Positions 22,150 to 29,499 of a DNA stretch of 39,268 nucleotides are shown here, in pieces (within the stretch, counting starts at the first letter, position 1; each line of letters opens with the position of its first letter). This stretch comes from JAAXKN01 sp050259615 (GTDB lineage: Bacteria > Bacteroidota > Ignavibacteria > Ignavibacteriales > SURF-24). The stretch is taken from positions 1-39,268 of the forward strand of contig JBLNAZ010000024.1 of the NCBI GenBank assembly GCA_050259615.1, read 5' to 3'. The notes below the pieces were generated by a model. It saw only the letters and a list, made by a program, of their open reading frames with translations. It was not told the origin of the DNA and ran no database searches. Both the position numbers and the translations under genes were made by a program.

Positions 22150-24522
22150 ATGAAAAAAATCTACCGCTTTATTTCTGTTATATTCTTTTTAGCAGTGCTT
22201 TCAGCTTCTATTGGTGCACAGTCTACGGAAACTAAACCGAATATAACGGATGAGCCCGGCTTCGGCTGCGGTCTGCTTGAGGGAGGCTATGCTTCCGATT
22301 TAAGTGCTTATAAGGGGGATACACTTAAATTCTACATTTCGACACACGCGCTGCAGTTTGACCTGAAAATCTACAGATACGGCAGAACAAAAGAACTTGT
22401 TGCTACAATTCCGCAATTAACAGGCGGAATACATGAAGTAAGACAGGATGATGCAGTCTATAAAAACGGATGCGGCTGGCCCGAGACGGCAAGACTCGTA
22501 ATTCCGCAGGACTGGAAGCCGGGAGCCTACCTGGCAGAATTTCCGGTCAATAACGATTCCATTAATCCGGTTCTTTTCTTCGTCAAGGATAGCAAAACAA
22601 CAAACAGGCTTTTGGTTGTTTGCGCCACAAATACCTACCAGGCATACAATATGTTCGGGGGCAAGAGTTCCTATCCCGCATACAGCAGCGAGGGAGGATC
22701 CGGCATTTGGTTCAACAATTCTGAAAAACTCTCTTTTTTCAGACCGTTTAACAGAAACAATCATAGTAAAGTAAACCGCGGCAGTTTTTATGCTTACGAT
22801 TCCAAGCTGATCAAATGGCTGGAAGAGGAAGGCTACGACGCGGATGTTGTTTCGGATACCGATCTCGACCGCGATCCCACATATCTCAACAAGCACAAAG
22901 TTCTTCTTCTTACAGGGCATAACGAGTACTGGAGCCGAAAGATGAGGGAAAATGTGGAAGCTTTCCTGAACCTGGGAGGCCACTTTATGTGCCTGAGCGG
23001 AAATACGTGCTGGTGGCAGATTAGATATGAAAATAACTATCACACTTTTGTATGTTATAAGCATAACCCCTCAGATCCGTATTTCAAAACGGATAATGGA
23101 ACCCAGGAATGGTACACAATTCAAAGGGAAAATAATTTCCTCGGCACGAGCTATGAAAACGGGGGACAGACAAATTACCTCACGTGCCTGCCGTGGCAGG
23201 ACGGATTCGGAGGCTTCATCGTTAGAAATTCACAGCACTGGGCCTATGAAAATACCGGACTGGCAGAAGGCGATACGCTGGGATACTATGCCGATTCCTC
23301 TATTGTGGGCTACGAAACAGATGCCGCACTTTTTAAGTATAAAAACGGTCTGCCTGTTGTTACAGGAGAAGATAATACTCCCCTGAACTTTAAATTGCTG
23401 GGAGTTTCTCCCGCAAACCACACTTCCGCAAATGCGCCCGAAGAATGGGCTACAATGGGAATATTCAGGTATAATAAAGACAGAAACCCTAAAGCCGGAT
23501 ATGTCTTTAATGCCGCAACAGTCAGATGGGCCTGGGGACTCCAATCCCATTCAACTACAGTTTCAAAAATGACTAAAAATATACTCGAGCATTTTCTGAA
23601 TAACTGCTTTCCTCCAGAGTTCGTTTCCTGGTGGCCGCATGCCGCAAAGGCAGAGTGGCGCCTTAAAACGTTTATGCCTTTCAATTACAGGAAAATTGAA
23701 ATCCAGCAGGGCAGAAGAGTGAACTTCAGGGTTTCTGCAGTGGATGAAAACAGGCAGGAGATCAGCTACTCCTGGACAGTAAACGACACCGTTCAGCTTT
23801 CAGGTGACCGGTATATGAAATTCGATTCCCGTGAACACATTAACGGGCGTAATATAGTAAAATCATTTGTCTATAACTCCAAAGATACCTCCTCCATAAC
23901 CTGGGAAGTAAATGTAATTCCGGGTGCGGAAAATATTAAAATTGCCAGTAAACCAGCGTCTTTCTTCACTCCGGGAAAAGAATTTTCCTATGTGCCCGGA
24001 ATTAATAGCAGAAAAGAGGCACTCGTTCACTACAGGATAGACCACATGCCCGACTGGATGACTTTCGATGCGTCCCGCAATGTGTTCTCTGGAATCCCTA
24101 CACCTGAAGCTCCTATGGAAGACAGTATTTCTGTTGCGGCTGTGGACAATATGGGGGATATAGATTATCAGGCGTTTGTGCTGCGCAGCGCTTCAATGAC
24201 GGCCCTTACAGACAATGACCAGCAGCCGGCTGATTTTGAACTGTTCCAGAATTATCCGAATCCATTTAACGGAATGACTAAAATCAGATTCTATGTAAAG
24301 AATCCTGCCCGCGCAGAGCTGATAATTACAAACCTGCAGGGACAAAGATTGCGAACCTTTAAATTTGAAGAGGTTCCTAAGGGTTACCATGATATAATGT
24401 GGGATGGAAAAAATGAATCCGGAAATACTGTTGCTTCAGGCATTTACATCTACCGGATAACCTGTACCACGGCGGGCGCCGACGGATTCAATATGGTAAA
24501 GAAAATGGCCTACATAAAGTAG
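22150..24522 (+). CDS. T9SS-exported protein with dimethylformamidase-beta-like domain
   Basis: 790 residues with an N-terminal signal peptide (MKKIYRFISVIFFLAVLSAS, cleavage near GAQ). The large central part (about 30-490) resembles the C-terminal domain of the N,N-dimethylformamidase large/beta subunit: LLVVCATNTYQAYN (near 154), WLEEEGYDADVVSD and LLTGHNEYWS (near 253). Then comes a putative Ig-like (He_PIG) module (about 595-675, with MPDWMTFD and FSGIPT). The C-terminal 90 residues are a type A T9SS sorting domain with FQNYPNPFN near 698-706, ending in GIYIYRI...KKMAYIK. So it is probably exported and surface-attached or released. Whether the domain acts on amides, sugars or is only binding is unknown; the family is widely annotated only by similarity. 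AGGGGGAAA precedes ATG 22150. Confidence 0.88.
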   Translation: MKKIYRFISVIFFLAVLSASIGAQSTETKPNITDEPGFGCGLLEGGYASDLSAYKGDTLKFYISTHALQFDLKIYRYGRTKELVATIPQLTGGIHEVRQDDAVYKNGCGWPETARLVIPQDWKPGAYLAEFPVNNDSINPVLFFVKDSKTTNRLLVVCATNTYQAYNMFGGKSSYPAYSSEGGSGIWFNNSEKLSFFRPFNRNNHSKVNRGSFYAYDSKLIKWLEEEGYDADVVSDTDLDRDPTYLNKHKVLLLTGHNEYWSRKMRENVEAFLNLGGHFMCLSGNTCWWQIRYENNYHTFVCYKHNPSDPYFKTDNGTQEWYTIQRENNFLGTSYENGGQTNYLTCLPWQDGFGGFIVRNSQHWAYENTGLAEGDTLGYYADSSIVGYETDAALFKYKNGLPVVTGEDNTPLNFKLLGVSPANHTSANAPEEWATMGIFRYNKDRNPKAGYVFNAATVRWAWGLQSHSTTVSKMTKNILEHFLNNCFPPEFVSWWPHAAKAEWRLKTFMPFNYRKIEIQQGRRVNFRVSAVDENRQEISYSWTVNDTVQLSGDRYMKFDSREHINGRNIVKSFVYNSKDTSSITWEVNVIPGAENIKIASKPASFFTPGKEFSYVPGINSRKEALVHYRIDHMPDWMTFDASRNVFSGIPTPEAPMEDSISVAAVDNMGDIDYQAFVLRSASMTALTDNDQQPADFELFQNYPNPFNGMTKIRFYVKNPARAELIITNLQGQRLRTFKFEEVPKGYHDIMWDGKNESGNTVASGIYIYRITCTTAGADGFNMVKKMAYIK

Positions 24523-24553
24523 CACATATTATTAAGCAGCTCGTATTTACACT

Positions 24554-24591
24554 AAAGGTTAAGACCGGCAGAACAGCCGGTTTTAACCTTT
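24554..24591. terminator. Bidirectional terminator overlapping the yciH stop
   Basis: AAAGGTTAA-g-ACCGGC (24554-24569) pairs with GCCGGT-t-TTAACCTTT (24576-24591) and T-rich sequence follows. The right arm contains the stop codon and last codons of the minus-strand SUI1 gene, so coding and termination signals overlap. Confidence 0.88.
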
Positions 24592-24942
24592 TACTTTTAT
24601 ACCCAGCTTTTCAAAGTAAAGTCGTATCAGATCCCTTTTTTCTCCCTGTATCTCTATTACTCCTCTGCCTTCATCAGTCTTATATGTTCCTCCCGAACCG
24701 CACTTTTTCTTGAGTTCGCTTGTAAGCTCCTTCAGGTAGCTTTCATTTATAGGAAGTTTATCTATAACCGTCACGGTTTTGCCGTGCCTGCCTGACTTCT
24801 CAATTCTTAAGACCGGAGAAGGCTTCACAATAACCCGGTCATCCTCCTTTGGACATGTGCATTCAGATAAAAGCTCCTTGCACCGCGGGCACTTTTTGTT
24901 GACTTCAGGGTCCGTCGAGTATACTAATCTATAGTTCTTCAT
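24583..24942 (-). CDS. yciH: SUI1/YciH-type translation initiation factor with zinc-ribbon-like N-terminus
   Basis: Small relative of eukaryotic eIF1; in bacteria thought to affect start-site fidelity. The SUI1 domain occupies the C-terminal two thirds (KKCGSGGTYKTDEGRGVIEIQGEKRD). The start MKNYRLVYSTDPE matches the RLVYSTE opening of E. coli YciH, so ATG 24942 is preferred over an upstream in-frame ATG at 24975 that would add eleven residues without family support. Four cysteines (18, 21, 28, 30 in KCPRCKELLSECTCPK) lie between start and domain and could bind zinc. At 119 residues the size is usual. It diverges from the unrecognised 25191 gene, with foldable repeats between. Confidence 0.92.
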   Translation of the reverse strand: MKNYRLVYSTDPEVNKKCPRCKELLSECTCPKEDDRVIVKPSPVLRIEKSGRHGKTVTVIDKLPINESYLKELTSELKKKCGSGGTYKTDEGRGVIEIQGEKRDLIRLYFEKLGIKVKG

Positions 24943-24988
24943 ATGGTAAATATAATGGGATTGTAAGGGTTTCACAAATTTAATATAA

Positions 24989-25047
24989 TTTTTGTAGGAT
25001 AACTTCTTACAAAAAAAGTAGACTTTTCAGAAGTCTTTTTGTAAGAA
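24989..25047. repeat. Inverted repeats with two alternative pairings
   Basis: The segment TTCTTACAAAAA (25004-25015) can pair with TTTTTGTAAGAA (25036-25047), extended inward by AGACTT/AAGTCT. Its TACAAAAA part can instead pair with TTTTTGTA upstream (24989-24996). The two pairings exclude each other. No U-tract follows on either strand. A short CACCC/GGGTG hairpin lies further on (25094-25107). It sits between yciH (-) and the 25191 gene (+). Confidence 0.55.
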
Positions 25048-25190
25048 AAGATTGACTTATTCTCTTACATGTTATAACTTATTAAAAGGGCCGCACCCCA
25101 AAGGGTGGGAAAAGGAAATAATAACCGGTATTCGTACAGCTTCTTTCCTGGTTATGGTATCTAAAAGGATAAAATATATTATTAAAAAGG

Positions 25191-26366
25191 ATGCAGGCTG
25201 TGAATCAAAACGCAATAGACTTTATGAAAAGCAATAATAAAAACTTGTCTGAAGACAATATTCCTGAATTCATACTTGAGAATATAGAGAAAGAAAAGAA
25301 GTTCGGGGCAATGATCGGTGAGATTAAGAAGGATCTGAAGAATAATCCGGCCTACAGGGAATTTTTCAGCCGGTATAATCCTTCAAGCATAGATTCCTTC
25401 ATCGATACTTATGCCCTCAAGAAAACCCGCTATCTGACTTATGGAGAAATGCTGAAGGAAAACGAGGAGAACGCTTTCTTAAGGCGCCAGATGGAGGCCG
25501 AGGAACGCTTGTGGGAAATTCAGAGAAAAAAACTTTTTAATATAGAAGCCCGCTGGAGAGCAGAACTCATAAAAATCAAAGGAATTGAGATAACGCTGGA
25601 CTTTGAATACTGGGAAAAAAATATTGAGAACTGCCCGTTCCTCGATCCTATATCGGAAGAGGATTTCAGCCTGTATTATGATTATATACTCAGCGATAAT
25701 TTTCATGATTTTGAGCTCGATTATATGTGGATGGGCTATAATGAAATTAAAGAAAGCCTGAACGCAAATGAAGATATTCCGCCATGGTATGAATACTACG
25801 ATAACCGCATGGCAACGGGCTCACTTATGATGCTTCCCGACATAAGAGGGGAGAAGGAAGAGTATTACTTAAGCATCTGGCGCAAGCATAATTCCGAAAA
25901 GGATAAAAAACTGCGCCGCCCGCGCAAACTCCAAAAGCCCGACCCGCGCCCCCCTTTATACGGCCACGACCTTGGGGCAATTGAAAGCTTTATAAAAACT
26001 TTTGAAGGCGGTAAAATCCTTGAATACTTCAGGCTTTATGAAAAGGAGCTGAGCGACTCAAATAATGACCTCGAACAGGCAATTGCAATCCTTAAAAATG
26101 CAGGCGAAAAGGTTCCTGTGGATTTTAACGACGACTGGCGCCAGGCGGTCATTCAGGCAGCAAGAAAATATGAACAGAAGAACCTGGCCCTTGCCTGCCA
26201 AAAGGCCTTCCAGCAGTACCAGTACAGGACTAAAATAGGCATCGCACATGAAGTCCACTCCAGCGATGAAAATATACAGTGGGCACAGGATTGGTCGCAG
26301 CAGGTCAAGGATAATATAATTCAGGCCAGGACTTTACAGAGCGAACCGGCCGACCTGAATTTTTAA
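25191..26366 (+). CDS. Unrecognised 391-residue soluble protein
   Basis: I do not recognise a family. The chain has no signal peptide, membrane segment or obvious catalytic motif. It is helical-looking, rich in Glu, Lys, Tyr and Trp, with a likely coiled coil at about 85-130 (MLKENEENAFLRRQMEAEER) and a basic, proline-rich break near 240-255 (RRPRKLQKPDPRPPLYG). The start is uncertain. ATG 25191 overlaps the only ribosome-like site, AAAGGA. The in-frame GTG at 25200 has that site eight bases upstream and is at least as plausible. It stands alone: yciH diverges upstream and a terminator follows 30 bases after the stop. Codon use looks like its neighbours, so there is no sign of recent transfer. 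It appears to be a real gene because of length, ribosome site and terminator. Confidence 0.75.
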   Translation: MQAVNQNAIDFMKSNNKNLSEDNIPEFILENIEKEKKFGAMIGEIKKDLKNNPAYREFFSRYNPSSIDSFIDTYALKKTRYLTYGEMLKENEENAFLRRQMEAEERLWEIQRKKLFNIEARWRAELIKIKGIEITLDFEYWEKNIENCPFLDPISEEDFSLYYDYILSDNFHDFELDYMWMGYNEIKESLNANEDIPPWYEYYDNRMATGSLMMLPDIRGEKEEYYLSIWRKHNSEKDKKLRRPRKLQKPDPRPPLYGHDLGAIESFIKTFEGGKILEYFRLYEKELSDSNNDLEQAIAILKNAGEKVPVDFNDDWRQAVIQAARKYEQKNLALACQKAFQQYQYRTKIGIAHEVHSSDENIQWAQDWSQQVKDNIIQARTLQSEPADLNF

Positions 26367-26395
26367 GCTTTTCATTTCGCTGTGTTTCTTAAAAA

Positions 26396-26428
26396 GGGTG
26401 AAGTTATTAAACTTCACCCTGTTTTTTT
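26396..26428 (+). terminator. Intrinsic terminator after the unrecognised gene
   Basis: GGGTGAAGTT (26396-26405) pairs perfectly with AACTTCACCC (26410-26419) around a four-base loop, followed by GTTTTTTT. A textbook Rho-independent terminator for the gene ending at 26366. Confidence 0.95.
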
Positions 26429-26534
26429 GCACTTCAGAAACCCGCGGGGTACGCTTGCTTAAAACTTGATATTAAATCCAAAAGATATATCTTAACCAAA
26501 AGACCATTCAGATAAAAATAAAGGAGGAATTAAG

Positions 26535-27581
26535 ATGATCGATCAGATCCGCAAGCACCTGGGTAAAGAAGCGGATGAGCTGCTTTCCTATAAGGCAAAA
26601 TTCCCGAAAGAGAGCCTTCACCTGCCGGGTCCCGATTTTGTGGACAGGATATACTACCATTCAGACCGCAGCATTAATGTTCTTAAAAACCTGCAGTGGA
26701 TATTTATGACGGGCCGCCTTTCCGGAACCGGCTACATGTCTATACTTCCTGTAGATCAGGGCATTGAGCACTCGGCAGGCGCGTCATTTGCGCCGAACCC
26801 GGAATATTTCGATCCTGAGAACATTATAAAACTGGCGCTGGAAGGCGGATGCAACGCCGTAGCATCAACGCTTGGCGTGCTGGGCATGATGTCCAGAAAA
26901 TATGCGCATAAGATTCCGTTCATAGTAAAATTGAATCACAATGAACTTCTTACATTTCCGAATAAGTACGACCAGATTATGTTCGGCAGCGTGGCCCAGG
27001 CTTATGATATGGGTGCTGCGGCCGTGGGCGCAACAATATATTTCGGGTCTGAGGAAAGCGGCCGGCAGATAATTGAGGTAAGTGAAGCTTTCCGCTACGC
27101 GCATGAGCTGGGACTTGCAACAGTTCTCTGGTGCTATTTAAGGAACTCGGGCTTTAAGACCGATAAGGATTACTCGCTTGCGGCTGACCTTACAGGACAG
27201 GCAAATCACCTGGGCGTTACAATTGAAGCCGATATAATTAAGCAGAAACTGCCCGAGAATAACGGCGGCTTTAAGGCTCTTAAATTCGGGAAGTTTGACG
27301 AGAAAATGTATACCGAGCTTGCTACGGATAATCCAATAGACCTTACGCGCTATCAGGTAATGAATAATTATATGGGAAGAGCGGGACTCATAAATTCGGG
27401 CGGCGCATCGGGCAAAAACGACTTTGGAGAGGCTGCAAAAACGGCCGTAATAAATAAGCGCGCTGGCGGTATGGGGCTTATTTCAGGGCGCAAGGCGTTC
27501 CAGCGTCCGATGAAAGAAGGAATTCAGCTCCTGAACCTGATACAGGATGTTTATCTGGCAAAAGAAATAACGGTTGCATAA
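26535..27581 (+). CDS. fbaB: Class I fructose-bisphosphate aldolase, DhnA/FbaB type
   Basis: Reversibly cleaves fructose 1,6-bisphosphate to dihydroxyacetone phosphate and glyceraldehyde 3-phosphate (glycolysis and gluconeogenesis). The sequence aligns end to end with E. coli FbaB: GRLSGTGYMSILPVDQGIEHS, KLNHNELL, GATIYFGSEESGRQI, ADLTGQANHLG and VINKRAGGMGLI. Schiff-base Lys236 lies in ADIIKQKL, at the same position as in E. coli. Length 348 is usual. The best ribosome site of the window, AAAGGAGG, lies seven bases before ATG 26535, suggesting strong expression. It is a monocistronic unit between two terminator-like hairpins. Confidence 0.97.
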   Translation: MIDQIRKHLGKEADELLSYKAKFPKESLHLPGPDFVDRIYYHSDRSINVLKNLQWIFMTGRLSGTGYMSILPVDQGIEHSAGASFAPNPEYFDPENIIKLALEGGCNAVASTLGVLGMMSRKYAHKIPFIVKLNHNELLTFPNKYDQIMFGSVAQAYDMGAAAVGATIYFGSEESGRQIIEVSEAFRYAHELGLATVLWCYLRNSGFKTDKDYSLAADLTGQANHLGVTIEADIIKQKLPENNGGFKALKFGKFDEKMYTELATDNPIDLTRYQVMNNYMGRAGLINSGGASGKNDFGEAAKTAVINKRAGGMGLISGRKAFQRPMKEGIQLLNLIQDVYLAKEITVA

Positions 27582-27607
27582 AGGATCCGCGAGCAGATAA
27601 AAATTAA

Positions 27608-27690
27608 GGCAAAAGTAAAATTGCGGTCAGGTTACTGGGGAGATAACCAATCTGTAAATTGAACCGCCTGAATTTTACTTTTGCCTTTTA
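27608..27690 (+). terminator. Long hairpin with perfect 15-bp terminal arms after fbaB
   Basis: GGCAAAAGTAAAATT (27608-27622) pairs perfectly with AATTTTACTTTTGCC (27671-27685). Inside are GCGGT/ACCGC (27623-27627, 27663-27667) and GGTTA/TAACC (27630-27634, 27644-27648). TTTTATTA follows. It can serve as the fbaB terminator, though it is unusually long and could instead be a small inverted-repeat element. Confidence 0.65.
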
Positions 27691-27713
27691 TTATGAAAAT
27701 GGCTTTGTCGGGC

Positions 27714-28136
27714 CTAGAGTTTCATCAGATAATCCGCAATTTTCCCGAGATCTTTAATGTCCAGGTTGCTAAAAGGAGGCATTACAACAGAGGAATACCT
27801 TTGCCTGAACTCATTAAATCTTTCCGAATCCATAAATGAGGAAGGATTTCTCAGATAAGAAATCAGTTCGTCGCGATTCCAGTTCTGCTTTACATTTATG
27901 AGCGAAGGGGCAAGATTTGTTCCTTTCAGATCGCTGCCGTGGCAGCTCGTGCATCCGTTATTTTTAACCAGTGTCATTGCGCTCATCTCTTTATCCGCCG
28001 CAGGCGGAACGCTTTCCATCTGTCCATCCATACCCGCCGAACGGGAAGGCTCGTTATTATTTGAAATGCGGGATATACCGAATAGAATAATAAAAAGACC
28101 CAGAAAGGCCGCGACCCATATTTGTGTTTTAGTCAT
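27714..28136 (-). CDS. Membrane-anchored class I cytochrome c
   Basis: Small electron carrier with one c-type heme outside the cytoplasmic membrane. Heme-binding CTSCH is at residues 62-66, and Met119 in VVMPP is the likely sixth ligand. An uncleaved-looking N-terminal anchor (QIWVAAFLGLFIILFGIS) is followed by a flexible linker of about 35 residues. The start MTKTQIW at 28136 is chosen because AAAGGGAT lies seven bases upstream; an in-frame ATG at 28175 would add thirteen residues before the anchor with no ribosome site. Length is then 140. The redox partner is unknown; no oxidase, bc1 or reductase gene is near. It diverges from topoisomerase IB. Confidence 0.9.
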   Translation of the reverse strand: MTKTQIWVAAFLGLFIILFGISRISNNNEPSRSAGMDGQMESVPPAADKEMSAMTLVKNNGCTSCHGSDLKGTNLAPSLINVKQNWNRDELISYLRNPSSFMDSERFNEFRQRYSSVVMPPFSNLDIKDLGKIADYLMKL

Positions 28137-28293
28137 AAGTCTATCCCTTTTTGAGTTATTAAGGCGATTGTGCATTCAATATAACGTACGAACTTCTTAG
28201 ATTCAATAGCCGCCTTCTCTCAAATTATCAAAGAAAAAAGCCCAAAATTCCGCAAATTTTTCCTTTTGAAACCTAATTGCCCCAATAAGACGT

Positions 28294-28299
28294 TATAAT
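28294..28299 (+). promoter_or_regulatory. Candidate -10 element of the topoisomerase IB gene
   Basis: A perfect TATAAT 25 bases before ATG 28325. No -35 box with normal spacing is seen (TTGAAA upstream is 22 bases away, too far). The site lies in the divergent gap with the cytochrome gene. Confidence 0.3.
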
Positions 28300-28324
28300 T
28301 AAATATTCCTTAATTGAAACAGAA

Positions 28325-29458
28325 ATGGATTTTATGAAGAATATGAACGCACTGGATGAAATTATAAATGAAAAGCTGGAAAATCTTATTGCAACTGAAC
28401 CCGGCGAGGTGGCCGAAGCCGCAGGACTGCGCTACGTTTCAGACGAGGACCCCGGCTTCAGCCGCAAGGAACAGGCTAAAAGCTTTATCTACCTCGATAA
28501 AAATGGCAATAAGCTTACTGAGGCCAGACACATAAACAGAATTGAAGCCCTGGTCATTCCTCCGGCATGGACGGACGTATGGATCTGTCCCTATTCAAAC
28601 GGGCATATACAGGCCACCGGGCGCGACCAGAAAGGGCGCAAACAGTATATCTACCACGCCGACTGGGAAGCTATTCGCAATACGAATAAATTCAACCTCA
28701 TGATCCGCTTCGGAGAAACTCTTCCCCTTATACGCCAGCGCGTGGAGGAGGACTTAAGAAAGCGCACGCTTTCAAGAGAGAAGGTTATTGCTATACTTGT
28801 CAGGCTCCTGGAGGAAACACTCATTCGAATCGGAAACCATGAGTACGCAAAACAGAACGATTCCTACGGACTTACAACCCTCCGCAATAAACATATGGAA
28901 GTAGAGGGTTCAAAGGTAAAGTTCATTTTTAAGGGAAAAAGCGGAAAACAGTGGGAAGTGGATATTGAAAACAAGCGCCTTGCAAAACTGATCAGGCAGT
29001 GCCAGGAGCTCCCCGGGCAGCACCTCTTCCAGTACCTGGATGAAGAGGGAAATCGCCAGACTGTGGATTCTGCAGACGTTAATAATTACCTGAAGGAAAT
29101 CATAGAGCAGGATTTTACAGCCAAGGATTTCAGAACCTGGGGCGGTACGGTAAGGGCGGCAAAGGAATTATATGACCTTGGTCCTGCAGAAGCTGAAAAG
29201 GACAAGCAGAAAAACGTTGTGCAGGCAATTAAGAAAGTCTCCGCTGCGCTTAACAATACGCCTTCAGTCTGCAGGAAGTATTACATTCACCCCGAAATTA
29301 TTTCTGCATATATGGATAACAGCCTTTTTGAGAATATGGAAAAAGCCTCCAAAAGCCGGGACAATTCCCAATTCGGGCTTAACACTGAAGAAACTGCGGT
29401 TCTGAATATCTTAAAGGAGGGCCTGCTGCAGAAAGAGGTGCTTCTTAATTCGGCTTAA
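28325..29458 (+). CDS. DNA topoisomerase IB (poxvirus-like bacterial type)
   Basis: Relaxes supercoils by nicking one strand through a 3'-phosphotyrosine. The N-terminal domain (LRYVSDEDPGFSRKE, INRIEALVIPPAWTDVWICP, GHIQATGRDQKGRKQYIYH) and the catalytic domain (LLEETLIRIGNHEYAKQNDSYG, KDFRTWGGTVRAAKELY) match the family. Two tyrosines stand together at 319-320 in VCRKYYIHPE; alignment to SYIHP in relatives makes Tyr320 the nucleophile. Length 377 is usual. Three in-frame ATGs (28325, 28334, 28343) compete and none has a clear ribosome site, so the start may shift by up to six residues. It is alone between a divergent gene and a bidirectional terminator. Confidence 0.95.
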   Translation: MDFMKNMNALDEIINEKLENLIATEPGEVAEAAGLRYVSDEDPGFSRKEQAKSFIYLDKNGNKLTEARHINRIEALVIPPAWTDVWICPYSNGHIQATGRDQKGRKQYIYHADWEAIRNTNKFNLMIRFGETLPLIRQRVEEDLRKRTLSREKVIAILVRLLEETLIRIGNHEYAKQNDSYGLTTLRNKHMEVEGSKVKFIFKGKSGKQWEVDIENKRLAKLIRQCQELPGQHLFQYLDEEGNRQTVDSADVNNYLKEIIEQDFTAKDFRTWGGTVRAAKELYDLGPAEAEKDKQKNVVQAIKKVSAALNNTPSVCRKYYIHPEIISAYMDNSLFENMEKASKSRDNSQFGLNTEETAVLNILKEGLLQKEVLLNSA

Positions 29459-29463
29459 TACAA

Positions 29464-29491
29464 AAAGAGGCCCTTATAAAAGGGCCTCTTT
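29464..29491. terminator. Bidirectional terminator between topoisomerase IB and metH
   Basis: AAAGAGGCCCTT (29464-29475) and AAGGGCCTCTTT (29480-29491) form a perfect 12-bp stem with a four-base loop. A/T-rich ends on both sides give U-tracts in both directions. It sits five bases after the topoisomerase stop and nine before the metH stop. Confidence 0.92.
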
Positions 29492-29499
29492 ACTACTTA

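Noticed and set aside
25052..25237. 61-codon plus-strand ORF before the unrecognised gene
   Set aside because: It overlaps the start of the longer ORF in another frame and crosses the hairpins; no ribosome site or family.
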